From Pseudomonas sp. P5_109 (GTDB lineage Bacteria > Pseudomonadota > Gammaproteobacteria > Pseudomonadales > Pseudomonadaceae): a stretch of DNA of 64,000 nucleotides. The stretch covers positions 6,236,001 through 6,300,000 of the forward strand of contig NZ_CP125380.1 in the NCBI RefSeq assembly GCF_034009455.1, read 5' to 3'. Every line of letters starts with the position of its first letter. The first letter of the stretch is position 1. Made by a program: the position numbers and the translations under genes. The notes beneath the pieces are model-generated. The model saw nothing but the letters and a program-made list of their open reading frames with translations. It ran no database searches and was not told the DNA's origin. Of this stretch, positions 35,571-45,059 are shown one piece after another.

Positions 35571-35921
35571 TTAGAACTCCAGCCCAGCTTCACGAGCAGC
35601 ATCAGCCAGCGCTTTAACGCGGCCGTGGTACTTGAAGCCAGAGCGGTCGAAAGCCACTTGCGAGACGCCAGCGGCCTTAGCACGCGTAGCGACCAGCTGG
35701 CCAACCTTAGTGGCCGCGTCGATGTTGCCGGTGGCACCATCACGCAGTTCTTTATCCAAAGTCGAGGCGCTTGCCAGGACTTTGTTGCCGTCGGCCGAAA
35801 TGACCTGGGCGTAGATGTGCTGCGAAGAGCGGAACACGCAGAGACGCACGACTTCGAGTTCGTGCATTTTCAGGCGTGCTTTGCGAGCGCGACGCAGTCG
35901 AGTAACTTTTTTGTCGGTCAT
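35571..35921 (-). CDS. rplR: 50S ribosomal protein L18
   Basis: This 116-residue protein binds 5S rRNA in the central protuberance. [20 protein letters not shown] and the C-terminal [20 protein letters not shown] are conserved. It lies between rplF and rpsE. Confidence 0.98.
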   Translation of the reverse strand: MTDKKVTRLRRARKARLKMHELEVVRLCVFRSSQHIYAQVISADGNKVLASASTLDKELRDGATGNIDAATKVGQLVATRAKAAGVSQVAFDRSGFKYHGRVKALADAAREAGLEF

Positions 35922-35931
35922 TTGCTATGCC

Positions 35932-36465
35932 CTACTTCTTCTTGGCTTCTTTACGACGGACGACTTCGTCCGCGTAGCGCACACCTTTGCCTTTGTACGG
36001 CTCTGGTGGACGGAAGTCGCGGATCTCGGCGGCCACTTGACCTACCAGCTGCTTGTCGATGCCCTTGATCAGGATATCGGTCTGGCTAGGAGTCTCAGCG
36101 GTGATGCCTTCCGGCAGTTCGTAATCCACTGGGTGCGAGAAGCCAAGAGCCAGGTTCAGCACTGTGCCTTTTGCTTGCGCTTTGTAACCAACACCGACCA
36201 GCTGGAGCTTGCGCTCGAAGCCTTGGCTTACGCCTTGGACCATGTTGTTTACCAACGCACGAGTGGTACCAGCCATTGCGCGAGTCTGTTGATCGCCATT
36301 GCGAGCAGCGAAACGCAGCTCACCAGCTTCTTCAACGATCTCAACGGACGAATGGATGTTCAGTTCGAGAGTGCCCTTGGCACCCTTCACCGAAAGCTGT
36401 TGGCCTGCGAATTTTACTTCGACACCGGCTGGCAGCTTAACGGGGTTCTTAGCGACGCGAGACAT
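35932..36465 (-). CDS. rplF: 50S ribosomal protein L6
   Basis: This 177-residue protein has two similar domains, the second ending in [20 protein letters not shown], which binds the sarcin-ricin loop area. It lies between rpsH and rplR in the spc operon. Confidence 0.98.
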   Translation of the reverse strand: MSRVAKNPVKLPAGVEVKFAGQQLSVKGAKGTLELNIHSSVEIVEEAGELRFAARNGDQQTRAMAGTTRALVNNMVQGVSQGFERKLQLVGVGYKAQAKGTVLNLALGFSHPVDYELPEGITAETPSQTDILIKGIDKQLVGQVAAEIRDFRPPEPYKGKGVRYADEVVRRKEAKKK

Positions 36466-36477
36466 GCTTATCCCCCC

Positions 36478-36870
36478 TTAGAACACAGTGCAAAGAACTT
36501 CGCCGCCGACACCGGCAGCGCGCGCAGCACGATCAGTCATCACACCCTTGTTGGTGGAGACGATAGACACACCGAGACCGCCACGAACTTTTGGCAGATC
36601 ATCGACGGACTTGTACTGACGCAGGCCTGGACGGCTAACGCGCTTCACTTCTTCGATAACCGGACGGCCTTCGAAGTACTTCAGCTCGATGGACAGCAGA
36701 GGTTTGATTTCGCTGCTGATCTGATAACCCGCAATGTAACCTTCGTCCTTCAGGACTTTGGCAACAGCTACCTTCAACGTGGAAGATGGCATGCTTACGA
36801 CGGACTTTTCAGCCATCTGGGCATTACGGATACGAGTTAGCATGTCCGCTAACGGGTCCTGCATACTCAT
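36478..36870 (-). CDS. rpsH: 30S ribosomal protein S8
   Basis: This 130-residue protein begins [26 protein letters not shown]-like [20 protein letters not shown] and [20 protein letters not shown] form the 16S-binding region. In E. coli S8 represses the spc operon by binding the rplE mRNA. A structured 209-bp gap lies between rpsN and this gene. Confidence 0.97.
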   Translation of the reverse strand: MSMQDPLADMLTRIRNAQMAEKSVVSMPSSTLKVAVAKVLKDEGYIAGYQISSEIKPLLSIELKYFEGRPVIEEVKRVSRPGLRQYKSVDDLPKVRGGLGVSIVSTNKGVMTDRAARAAGVGGEVLCTVF

Positions 36871-36890
36871 GGGCTAGACGCTCCTAATAC

Positions 36891-37016
36891 AAAAAAATTA
36901 GCCTTGCGGCTATTACGTGTCGCCGAGAATCTCCGAGCATGAAAAACACGGGCTCAGGCGAGCCGGGTATTCTAGACACACCCCAGAAATGAATCAAGCC
37001 CCAAAAGGGGCTTGAT
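36891..37016 (-). other. Structured spacer between rpsN and rpsH
   Basis: Three hairpins lie in the 209-bp gap. The first (36993-37016) is a perfect 10-bp stem ATCAAGCCCC / GGGGCTTGAT with a 4-base loop. The second (36951-36964) is GGCTC / GAGCC. The third (36899-36912) is TAGCC / GGCTA around a GCAA tetraloop, followed by seven T (36891-36897), terminator-like but short. They may attenuate, process or separate the two parts of the spc operon. Confidence 0.6.
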
Positions 37017-37079
37017 CCAGATTCAAGGCCACCGGTGGTCAGGATCTTGCGATCCTGGACACCGAGACTTTGACAGTAC

Positions 37080-37385
37080 TTACCAGCTGGCTTTAACCAG
37101 ACCCGGTACGTCACCACGCATTGCAGCTTCACGCAGCTTGTTACGGCCGAGGCCGAACTTGCGGTAAACGCCGTGTGGACGACCGGTCAGGCGGCAGCGG
37201 TTACGCATGCGCGAAGCGCTTGCGTCACGTGGCTGCTTCTGCAGGGCTACTGTAGCTTCCCAACGCGCTTCTGGACTTGCGTTCAGATCAACGATGATAG
37301 CTTTCAGTGCTGCACGCTTCTTGGCGTACTTGGCAACCGTGAGCTGACGCTTCAGCTCGCGGTTTTTCATGCTCATCTTGGCCAT
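37080..37385 (-). CDS. rpsN: 30S ribosomal protein S14 (long, zinc-free form)
   Basis: This 101-residue protein begins [20 protein letters not shown]. Its length and lack of the CxxC pairs mark the C- form. [20 protein letters not shown] is conserved. An upstream in-frame ATG at 37451 lies inside rplE and is not used. It starts 14 bp after rplE. Confidence 0.97.
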   Translation of the reverse strand: MAKMSMKNRELKRQLTVAKYAKKRAALKAIIVDLNASPEARWEATVALQKQPRDASASRMRNRCRLTGRPHGVYRKFGLGRNKLREAAMRGDVPGLVKASW

Positions 37386-37398
37386 GGTCCTACTCCAA

Positions 37399-37938
37399 TC
37401 AGTTGCGGAACGGGAATTTGAACGCACGCAGCAGAGCGCGGCCTTCATCATCGTTCTTGGCAGTGGTGGTCAGGGTGATGTCCAGACCGCGGAGAGCATC
37501 GATCTTGTCGTAGTCGATTTCCGGGAAGATGATCTGCTCTTTCACGCCCATGCTGTAGTTGCCACGACCATCGAAGGACTTGGCATTCAGGCCGCGGAAG
37601 TCGCGAACCCGAGGCAGGGAGATCGACAGCAGACGATCCAGGAACTCGTACATACGCTCACGGCGCAGGGTCACTTTGACGCCGATCGGCCAACCTTCAC
37701 GGACTTTAAAGCCAGCGATGGATTTGCGAGCGTAGGTCACAACGACTTTCTGGCCGGTGATCTTTTCCAGGTCAGCAACAGCGTGCTCGATGACTTTTTT
37801 GTCGCCGATCGCTTCGCCCAGACCCATGTTCAGGGTGATTTTGGTAACGCGCGGAACTTCCATCACGTTCGAAAGCTTAAGTTCTTCCTTAAGTTTCGGA
37901 GCAATTTCCTTCCGGTAAATCTCTTTTAGTCGTGCCAT
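37399..37938 (-). CDS. rplE: 50S ribosomal protein L5
   Basis: This 179-residue protein binds 5S rRNA and contacts P-site t[23 protein letters not shown] and [20 protein letters not shown] are typical. It lies in the spc operon after rplX. Confidence 0.98.
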   Translation of the reverse strand: MARLKEIYRKEIAPKLKEELKLSNVMEVPRVTKITLNMGLGEAIGDKKVIEHAVADLEKITGQKVVVTYARKSIAGFKVREGWPIGVKVTLRRERMYEFLDRLLSISLPRVRDFRGLNAKSFDGRGNYSMGVKEQIIFPEIDYDKIDALRGLDITLTTTAKNDDEGRALLRAFKFPFRN

Positions 37939-37960
37939 GGTCTCATCTACCTAGCAGTGT

Positions 37961-38275
37961 TCAAGCATCAACCGCTTTTTGGGTCGACTTGAAGACACGA
38001 ATTTTCTTGCCGTCTTCTACTTTGAAACCAACGCGGTCAGCCTTGTTGGTTTCGCCGTTGAAAATGGCGACGTTAGAAGCATCCAGTGGAGCTTCTTTTT
38101 CGACGATACCGCCCTGCACGCCCGACATCGGGTTAGGCTTGGTATGACGCTTGACCAGGTTCAGACCACCAATAACCAGACGGTTGTTAGCGAGAACCTT
38201 AAGCACCTTACCGCGCTTACCTTTGTCTTTGCCGGCGATCACGATGATCTCGTCGTCACGACGAATCTTTTGCAT
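37961..38275 (-). CDS. rplX: 50S ribosomal protein L24
   Basis: This 104-residue KOW-domain protein ([20 protein letters not shown]) initiates 50S assembly. It is 11 bp after rplN. Confidence 0.98.
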   Translation of the reverse strand: MQKIRRDDEIIVIAGKDKGKRGKVLKVLANNRLVIGGLNLVKRHTKPNPMSGVQGGIVEKEAPLDASNVAIFNGETNKADRVGFKVEDGKKIRVFKSTQKAVDA

Positions 38276-38286
38276 GTCGGATCTCC

Positions 38287-38655
38287 TTACAGCACTTCTG
38301 GGGCGAGCGAGACGATCTTCATGAACTTCTCAGTACGGAGTTCACGGGTCACTGGCCCAAAGATACGGGTGCCGATCGGCTCTTGCTTGTTGTTCAGAAG
38401 AACAGCAGCGTTGCCATCAAAGCGGATAATGGAGCCATCAGCACGACGTACGCCGTGACGAGTGCGGACTACAACAGCAGTCATCACTTGGCCTTTTTTC
38501 ACTTTACCGCGAGGAATTGCTTCCTTCACGGTAACTTTGATGATGTCACCGATACCAGCGTAACGACGATGGGAGCCACCCAGCACCTTGATGCACATAA
38601 CGCGGCGAGCGCCGCTGTTATCGGCCACATCGAGCATGGATTGAGTCTGAATCAT
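38287..38655 (-). CDS. rplN: 50S ribosomal protein L14
   Basis: This 122-residue protein begins [20 protein letters not shown] and binds at the subunit interface and factor site. It is the first gene of the spc operon in other gammaproteobacteria. Here it is 23 bp from rpsQ, with no clear promoter in the gap, so S10 and spc may be one transcript. Confidence 0.98.
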   Translation of the reverse strand: MIQTQSMLDVADNSGARRVMCIKVLGGSHRRYAGIGDIIKVTVKEAIPRGKVKKGQVMTAVVVRTRHGVRRADGSIIRFDGNAAVLLNNKQEPIGTRIFGPVTRELRTEKFMKIVSLAPEVL

Positions 38656-38678
38656 ATAATTTCTCCGACCCCTAGTCC

Positions 38679-38945
38679 TTAGACTTCCACAGCGCGTTCG
38701 AGAACATCAACCAGCGCCCAAGACTTGGTCTTGGCCAAAGGACGAGTTTCACGAATAGTGACTTTGTCGCCGATGTGGCACTGATTGGTTTCGTCGTGCG
38801 CGTGCAGCTTAGTCGAACGCTTAACGTATTTACCGTAGATCGGGTGCTTAACGCGACGCTCGATCAGAACGGTGATGGTTTTGTCCATCTTGTCGCTGAC
38901 AACACGGCCAGTCAGCGTACGGACAGTTTTTTCGGCTTCAGCCAT
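38679..38945 (-). CDS. rpsQ: 30S ribosomal protein S17
   Basis: This 88-residue OB-fold protein binds 16S r[23 protein letters not shown] and [20 protein letters not shown] are conserved. It is the last gene of the S10 operon, 2 bp after rpmC. Confidence 0.98.
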   Translation of the reverse strand: MAEAEKTVRTLTGRVVSDKMDKTITVLIERRVKHPIYGKYVKRSTKLHAHDETNQCHIGDKVTIRETRPLAKTKSWALVDVLERAVEV

Positions 38946-38947
38946 GA

Positions 38948-39139
38948 TTACTTACCTGCCTGCTGGTTGAGCACAGTCTTCACGCGAGCGATGTCACGCT
39001 TAACTTGCGAGAGCAGATGAGACTGCCCCAACTGGCCAGTTGCTTTCTGCATACGCAGATTGAACTGGTCGCGCAGCAAGCCGAGCAGTTGCTCGTTCAG
39101 CTGCTGTGCGGATTTTTCACGAAGTTCATTCGCTTTCAT
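38948..39139 (-). CDS. rpmC: 50S ribosomal protein L29
   Basis: This 63-residue helical protein begins [20 protein letters not shown] and lies by the exit tunnel. I use the ATG at 39139-39137; the codon before it is GTG. The ATG overlaps the rplP TGA (TGATG), so the two are coupled. Confidence 0.96.
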
Positions 39140-39552
39140 CACATCACCGTCCGTTTAACAAAGGAGGTGGCGAGCGGCAGCTTTGCAGCAGCCAGGGCGA
39201 AAGCCTCACGCGCCAGCTCTTCAGAAACACCCTCGATTTCATACAGGACTTTGCCTGGCTGAATCTGGGCAACCCAGTATTCGACGTTACCCTTACCTTT
39301 ACCCATCCGAACTTCGAGTGGCTTCTTGGAAATAGGCTTGTCCGGGAATACACGGATCCAGATCTTGCCGCCACGTTTTACGTGACGGGTCAGAGCACGA
39401 CGCGCTGACTCGATCTGACGAGCGGTGAGACGACCACGAGCAACAGACTTCAGCGCGAACTCGCCGAAGCTGACTTTGCTACCGCGCAATGCCAGGCCAC
39501 GGTTGTGACCAGTCATTTGCTTGCGGAACTTCGTACGCTTTGGTTGCAACAT
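39139..39552 (-). CDS. rplP: 50S ribosomal protein L16
   Basis: This 137-residue protein lies near the A-site and helps place t[23 protein letters not shown] and [20 protein letters not shown] are conserved. It is 12 bp after rpsC. Confidence 0.98.
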
Positions 39553-39564
39553 TTGGCGTACCCC

Positions 39565-40251
39565 TTACTTAGCAGCTTTTTTACGAGGCGCTGGTGCTTG
39601 TGGTTTCAGTTCTTCTTGGCGACCACCAATTACTTCGCCTTTGAAGATCCAAACCTTTACACCGATCACACCGTAAGTGGTGTGAGCTTCGTAGTTGGCA
39701 TAGTCGATGTCGGCACGCAGGGTGTGCAATGGCACACGACCTTCGCGATACCATTCAGTACGTGCGATTTCAGCACCGCCGAGACGACCGCTCACTTGGA
39801 TTTTGATGCCTTTGGCACCAATGCGCATTGCGTTCTGTACAGCGCGCTTCATAGCGCGACGGAACATTACGCGACGCTCCAGCTGCTGAGCTACGCTCTG
39901 CGCAACCAGCATACCGTCGAGTTCCGGCTTGCGGATCTCTTCGATATTGATGTGCACAGGCACACCCATTTGCTTGGTCAGGTCCTGACGCAGTTTCTCA
40001 ACATCTTCACCTTTCTTCCCGATAACGATACCTGGACGAGCGGTGTGGATGGTGATGCGTGCAGTTTGGGCCGGACGATGGATATCGATACGGCTTACGG
40101 ACGCGCTTTTTAGTTTGTCTTGGAGGTACTCACGCACATTCAGATCTGCGAGCAAATAGTCCGCATAAGTCCGACCGTCTGCGTACCAGACGGAGGTGTG
40201 CTCCTTGACGATTCCCAGGCGAATGCCAATGGGATGTACTTTCTGACCCAT
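39565..40251 (-). CDS. rpsC: 30S ribosomal protein S3
   Basis: This 228-residue protein has a KH domain ([20 protein letters not shown]) and forms part of the mRNA entry helicase. I start it at [20 protein letters not shown] (40251); an ATG 28 codons earlier lies in rplV. It is 13 bp after rplV. Confidence 0.98.
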   Translation of the reverse strand: MGQKVHPIGIRLGIVKEHTSVWYADGRTYADYLLADLNVREYLQDKLKSASVSRIDIHRPAQTARITIHTARPGIVIGKKGEDVEKLRQDLTKQMGVPVHINIEEIRKPELDGMLVAQSVAQQLERRVMFRRAMKRAVQNAMRIGAKGIKIQVSGRLGGAEIARTEWYREGRVPLHTLRADIDYANYEAHTTYGVIGVKVWIFKGEVIGGRQEELKPQAPAPRKKAAK

Positions 40252-40264
40252 CTCTTCGACTCCG

Positions 40265-40597
40265 TTACTTGTCAGCAACCTTGACAGTGATATGGCAAGA
40301 CCGCTTGACGATGCGATCAGCACGGCCTTTGGCACGTGGCATGATGCGCTTCAGCGAACGCCCTTCGTTGACGAAAACAGTGCTGACCTTCAGGTCATCA
40401 ACGTCTGCGCCTTCGTTATGCTCGGCGTTGGCTACGGCCGACTCCAGCACTTTCTTCATGATCTCGGCGGCTTTCTTACTGCTGAAAGCCAACAGGTTGA
40501 GCGCTTCGCCCACCTTCTTCCCGCGGATCTGGTCGGCGACCAAGCGGGCTTTCTGGGCGGAGATTCGAGCGCCCGACAACTTAGCGGCTACTTCCAT
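40265..40597 (-). CDS. rplV: 50S ribosomal protein L22
   Basis: This 110-residue protein has a beta-hairpin that lines the exit tunnel ([20 protein letters not shown]). The tip residues look wild type, with no macrolide-resistance deletion. It is 11 bp after rpsS. Confidence 0.98.
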
Positions 40598-40608
40598 TTC
40601 CTAACCCC

Positions 40609-40884
40609 TTAACGCTTGGCTTTCTTGTCAGCCACGTGCCCGCGATAAGTGCGGGTACCGGCGAACTCGCCCAGTTTGTGGCCGACCATGTCTTCGTTCA
40701 CGAGAACTGGGACGTGCTGACGACCGTTGTGTACTGCGATGGTCAGACCGACCATTTGTGGCAGGATCATCGAACGACGCGACCAGGTTTTCACCGGTTT
40801 GCGATCGTTCTTTTCCGCCGCCACTTCGATCTTCTTCAGTAGGTGAAGATCGATAAAAGGACCTTTTTTCAGAGAACGTGGCAC
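40609..40884 (-). CDS. rpsS: 30S ribosomal protein S19
   Basis: This 91-residue head protein starts [40 protein letters not shown] and [20 protein letters not shown] are conserved. Confidence 0.98.
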   Translation of the reverse strand: MPRSLKKGPFIDLHLLKKIEVAAEKNDRKPVKTWSRRSMILPQMVGLTIAVHNGRQHVPVLVNEDMVGHKLGEFAGTRTYRGHVADKKAKR

Positions 40885-40900
40885 TGTCGTATCCCTCTAT

Positions 40901-41725
40901 TTACTTGCGACGACGGACGATCATTTTGTCGGTACGCTTATTACCACGAGTCTTCGCGCCCTTAGTCGGGAAGCCCCATGGCGATACCGGATGACGACCA
41001 CCAGAGGTACGACCTTCACCACCACCATGTGGGTGGTCAACCGGGTTCATGGCAACACCACGAACGGTTGGGCGAACGCCACGCCAGCGTTTGGCACCAG
41101 CTTTACCCAGCGAACGCAGGCTGTGCTCGGAGTTCGAGACTTCGCCCAGGGTCGCACGGCATTCAGCCAGGACTTTACGCATTTCACCGGAACGCAGACG
41201 CAGGGTAACGTACACGCCTTCACGAGCGATCAGCTGAGCCGAAGCACCAGCGGAACGAGCGATCTGTGCGCCTTTACCTGGCTTCAGTTCGATGCCGTGT
41301 ACGGTAGAACCGACTGGAATGTTGCGCAGTTGCAGAGCGTTGCCTGGCTTGATTGGAGCCAGAGCGCCCGCGATCAGCGTGTCGCCAGCACTCACGCCTT
41401 TAGGGGCGATGATGTAGCGGCGCTCGCCGTCTGCGTAGCAGAGCAGTGCGATGTGAGCAGTACGGTTTGGATCGTATTCGATACGCTCGACAGTGGCGAC
41501 GATGCCATCTTTGTCGTTGCGACGGAAATCGACCATACGGTAATGCTGCTTATGACCACCACCGATGTGACGAGTGGTAATACGGCCATTGTTGTTACGA
41601 CCACCAGTCTTCGACTTCTTCTCGAGCAGCGGTGCGTGAGGAGCGCCTTTATGCAGCTCCTGGTTGACCACCTTGACCACAAAACGGCGGCCAGGGGAAG
41701 TCGGTTTGCATTTAACGATTGCCAT
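40901..41725 (-). CDS. rplB: 50S ribosomal protein L2
   Basis: This 274-residue protein is close to the peptidyl transferase centre. The loop [20 protein letters not shown] holds the conserved His needed for activity. It is 14 bp after rplW. Confidence 0.98.
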   Translation of the reverse strand: MAIVKCKPTSPGRRFVVKVVNQELHKGAPHAPLLEKKSKTGGRNNNGRITTRHIGGGHKQHYRMVDFRRNDKDGIVATVERIEYDPNRTAHIALLCYADGERRYIIAPKGVSAGDTLIAGALAPIKPGNALQLRNIPVGSTVHGIELKPGKGAQIARSAGASAQLIAREGVYVTLRLRSGEMRKVLAECRATLGEVSNSEHSLRSLGKAGAKRWRGVRPTVRGVAMNPVDHPHGGGEGRTSGGRHPVSPWGFPTKGAKTRGNKRTDKMIVRRRK

Positions 41726-41739
41726 GATGCACCCCTTCC

Positions 41740-42039
41740 TTACTCAGCACTGCTGCTGAAATCGAGATCTTGGCCTGGCTGAAGGGAGATAACTGCCTTC
41801 TTCCAGTCATTACGCTTGCCCAGACCGCGAGCAGTGCGCTTGCTCTTACCCAGAACGTTCAGGGTAGTAACACGCTCTACTTTCACGCTGAACAGGCTTT
41901 CGACGGCCTTCTTGATTTCCAGCTTGGTTGCATCAGTAGCAACCTTGAAAACGAACTGGCCTTTCTTGTCTGCCAGAACCGTAGCCTTCTCGGAAACGTG
42001 CGGGCCAAGCAGAACTTTAAATACGCGTTCCTGGTTCAT
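41740..42039 (-). CDS. rplW: 50S ribosomal protein L23
   Basis: This 99-residue protein lies at the tunnel exit and docks trigger factor and [23 protein letters not shown] and [20 protein letters not shown] are typical. It overlaps rplD by 4 bases (ATGA). Confidence 0.98.
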
Positions 42040-42638
42040 CCCAGCAGCTCCTCGAATTTCTTCACGGCCGACACGGTGATCAACACCTTGTCGTATGCGA
42101 TCAGACTAACTGGATCGGAACCTTGCACGTCACGTACATCTACGTGTGGCAGGTTACGAGCAGCCAGGTACAGGTTCTGATCAACAGCGTCGGACACGAT
42201 CAGAACGTCGGTCAGGCTCATGTTGTTCAGTTTGCCCAGCAGGTCTTTGGTTTTCGGCGTTTCAACGGCGAAATCCTGAACCACGACCAGACGATCAGTA
42301 CGCACCAGCTCAGCAAGGATGGAACGCATTGCTGCGCGATACATCTTCTTGTTCAGCTTCTGGGAGTGATCCTGAGGACGAGCTGCGAAAGTGGTACCGC
42401 CGCCACGCCAGATTGGGCTACGGATAGTACCGGCACGAGCACGGCCAGTACCTTTCTGACGCCATGGGCGCTTACCGCCACCACGAACGTCGGAACGGGT
42501 CTTTTGCTGCTTGGAACCCTGACGACCGCCAGCCATGTAGGCTACGACTGCTTGGTGAACCAGCGTCTCGTTGAATTCGCCGCCAAATGTCAGTTCGGAA
42601 ACTTCGATCGCTTGAGCGTCATTTACATTTAATTGCAT
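42036..42638 (-). CDS. rplD: 50S ribosomal protein L4
   Basis: This 200-residue protein has a long loop in the exit tunnel ([20 protein letters not shown]). In E. coli L4 represses the S10 operon by binding the leader and stimulating termination. Here a leader of about 50 bases lies upstream of rpsJ, shorter than in E. coli, so the same mechanism is uncertain. Confidence 0.98.
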
Positions 42639-42650
42639 GTCAGCTTCCCC

Positions 42651-43286
42651 TTAACCGCGAGCCTTGGCTGCTGGACGTACAACCAAGTTGCCGCCAGTAG
42701 CGCCAGGAACAGCGCCCTTGACCAACAACAGATTGCGTTCAGCGTCCACGCGCACTACTTCGAGGGACTGCACGGTCACGCGCTCAGCGCCCATATGACC
42801 GGACATTTTTTTGCCCTTGAATACACGACCAGGAGTCTGGCACTGGCCGATAGAGCCTGGAACGCGGTGGGATACGGAGTTACCGTGGGTGTTATCTTGC
42901 CCGCGGAAATTCCAACGCTTGATCGTACCCTGGAAGCCTTTACCCTTGGACTGACCGGTTACATCAACCAGTTGACCAGCGGCGAAGATTTCAGCGTTGA
43001 TCAGATCGCCGGCCTGGTACTCGCCTTCTTCAAGGCGGAATTCCATTACGGTACGACCAGCGGCAACGTTCGCTTTAGCGAAGTGGCCAGCCTGAGCTGC
43101 TGTTACACGCGAAGCACGACGCTCGCCGACAGTGACTTGCACTGCACGATAGCCATCGGTCTCTTCAGTTTTGAACTGGGTGACGCGATTCGGTTCGATC
43201 TCAATGACCGTGACCGGAATGGAGACACCTTCTTCGGTGAAAATACGGGTCATACCGCATTTACGACCGACTACACCAATAGTCAT
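42651..43286 (-). CDS. rplC: 50S ribosomal protein L3
   Basis: This 211-residue protein begins [20 protein letters not shown]. An upstream ATG at 43319 is possible but lacks family support. The Gln methylated by PrmB in E. coli lies in [20 protein letters not shown]. It is 80 bp after rpsJ. Confidence 0.97.
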   Translation of the reverse strand: MTIGVVGRKCGMTRIFTEEGVSIPVTVIEIEPNRVTQFKTEETDGYRAVQVTVGERRASRVTAAQAGHFAKANVAAGRTVMEFRLEEGEYQAGDLINAEIFAAGQLVDVTGQSKGKGFQGTIKRWNFRGQDNTHGNSVSHRVPGSIGQCQTPGRVFKGKKMSGHMGAERVTVQSLEVVRVDAERNLLLVKGAVPGATGGNLVVRPAAKARG

Positions 43287-43366
43287 GTTGTAAACCTCAT
43301 GAGTGTACGGGGCTTTCACCCGCTATGGCCGCCCATTTCAGAGCGTTACACGACTAAGACCGAGTC

Positions 43367-43678
43367 TTAGCCGAGGCTGATCTGCACTTCCACACCGGCC
43401 GCAAGATCAAGCTTCATAAGAGCATCAACGGTTTTATCCGTTGGCTGGACGATGTCCAGAACGCGCTTATGAGTACGGATCTCGTACTGGTCACGCGCGT
43501 CTTTGTTGACGTGCGGGGAGACCAGAACGGTGAACCGCTCTTTACGGGTAGGCAGTGGAATTGGACCACGCACTTGAGCACCAGTACGTTTCGCGGTTTC
43601 CACGATTTCCTGGGTTGATTGGTCGATCAGGCGATGGTCGAAAGCCTTCAACCTGATACGGATTTGCTGATTTTGCAT
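43367..43678 (-). CDS. rpsJ: 30S ribosomal protein S10
   Basis: This 103-residue protein begins [20 protein letters not shown]. It also pairs with NusB in antitermination and with NusG in transcription-translation coupling. It is the first gene of the S10 operon, with its own strong promoter. Confidence 0.98.
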
Positions 43679-43740
43679 TGGATTTCAGACTCCGGCTGCT
43701 ATTCCCACCGGGCGCAATACGCCCGTTAAAAGGAGGCGCA

Positions 43741-43769
43741 ATTCTATAGACGCCCCAGATGGGTGTCAA
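43741..43769 (-). promoter_or_regulatory. S10 operon promoter
   Basis: On the minus strand TTGACA (43764-43769) and TAGAAT (43741-43746) are spaced by 17 bases, a near-consensus sigma-70 promoter. It lies just after the tuf terminator and about 60 bp before rpsJ. Confidence 0.93.
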
Positions 43770-43775
43770 CCCAAT

Positions 43776-43800
43776 AAAAAAGCCCCCGCTGAGCGGGGGC
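43776..43800 (-). terminator. Terminator of the str operon (after tuf)
   Basis: In the minus strand a GC-rich stem (GCCCCCG / CGGGGGC, 43782-43788 and 43794-43800) closes a 5-base loop and is followed by six T (43776-43781). It separates tuf from the S10 promoter. Confidence 0.93.
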
Positions 43801-43835
43801 CTTTCAAAGCATCGAAGCTATCTCAAAAGAGATGC

Positions 43836-45029
43836 TTACTCGATGATTTTGGCTACGACGCCAGCGCCGACGGTACGACCGCCTTCACGGATAGCGAAAC
43901 GCAGGCCGTCTTCCATTGCGATGGTCTTGATCAGGGTAACTTCCATCTGGATGTTATCACCTGGCATTACCATTTCAACGCCTTCTGGCAGCTGGCAGTT
44001 ACCAGTCACGTCAGTAGTACGGAAGTAGAACTGTGGACGGTAGCCTTTGAAGAACGGAGTGTGACGACCGCCTTCTTCCTTGCTCAGAACGTAAACTTCT
44101 GCGGTGAACTTGGTGTGCGGCTTAACCGAACCTGGCTTAACCAGAACCTGGCCACGCTCAACGTCGTCACGCTTGGTACCACGCAGCAGAACGCCGCAGT
44201 TCTCGCCAGCACGACCTTCGTCGAGCAGCTTGCGGAACATTTCAACACCGGTGCAGGTGGTGGTGGTGGTGTCACGCAGACCAACGATTTCCAGTGCATC
44301 TTGAACGCGAACGATACCGCGCTCGATACGACCAGTCACAACAGTACCACGACCCGAGATCGAGAATACGTCTTCGATTGGCATCAGGAATGGCTTGTCG
44401 ATAGCACGCTCTGGTTCTGGGATGTAGCTGTCCAGGGTTTCAACCAGTTTACGAACGGCAGTGGTGCCCATTTCGTTGTCGTCTTTGCCTTCCAGCGCCA
44501 TACGAGCCGAACCGATGATGATTGGAGTGTCATCGCCCGGGAAGTCGTAGGTGGACAGCAGGTCGCGAACTTCCATCTCGACCAGTTCCAGCAGCTCAGC
44601 GTCGTCTACCAGGTCAGCCTTGTTCAGGAAAACCACGATGTACGGAACGCCTACCTGACGGGACAGCAGGATGTGTTCACGGGTTTGTGGCATCGGACCA
44701 TCAGCGGCCGAGCAAACCAGGATCGCGCCGTCCATCTGGGCAGCACCGGTGATCATGTTCTTCACATAGTCAGCGTGACCTGGGCAGTCAACGTGAGCGT
44801 AGTGACGGATCTTCGAGTTGTACTCGACGTGCGCGGTGTTGATGGTGATACCACGAGCTTTTTCTTCTGGAGCGCTGTCGATTTTATCGAAATCAACGAT
44901 TGCGGAACCGAAAACTTCGGAGCAAACGCGAGTCAGAGCTGCGGTCAGAGTGGTTTTACCGTGGTCAACGTGACCGATGGTGCCAACGTTGACGTGCGGT
45001 AGGGAACGATCAAATTTTTCTTTAGCCAC
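43836..45029 (-). CDS. tuf: Elongation factor Tu (only tuf copy in the window)
   Basis: This 397-residue GTPase brings aminoacyl-tRNA to the ribosome. The G-motifs are GHVDHGKT (G1, about residues 19-26), DCPGH (G3) and NKAD (G4). The sequence is of the fluorescens type: [20 protein letters not shown] and [20 protein letters not shown] differ clearly from P. aeruginosa EF-Tu, as I recall it. The position near 150 ([11 protein letters not shown]) also differs. It is the last gene of the str operon, 30 bp after fusA, and ends in a terminator. The second copy at the tRNA-Thr to tRNA-Trp position is absent. Confidence 0.97.
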   Translation of the reverse strand: MAKEKFDRSLPHVNVGTIGHVDHGKTTLTAALTRVCSEVFGSAIVDFDKIDSAPEEKARGITINTAHVEYNSKIRHYAHVDCPGHADYVKNMITGAAQMDGAILVCSAADGPMPQTREHILLSRQVGVPYIVVFLNKADLVDDAELLELVEMEVRDLLSTYDFPGDDTPIIIGSARMALEGKDDNEMGTTAVRKLVETLDSYIPEPERAIDKPFLMPIEDVFSISGRGTVVTGRIERGIVRVQDALEIVGLRDTTTTTCTGVEMFRKLLDEGRAGENCGVLLRGTKRDDVERGQVLVKPGSVKPHTKFTAEVYVLSKEEGGRHTPFFKGYRPQFYFRTTDVTGNCQLPEGVEMVMPGDNIQMEVTLIKTIAMEDGLRFAIREGGRTVGAGVVAKIIE

Positions 45030-45059
45030 GACAATTAACTCCTTGCCTAAAGGACTGAA

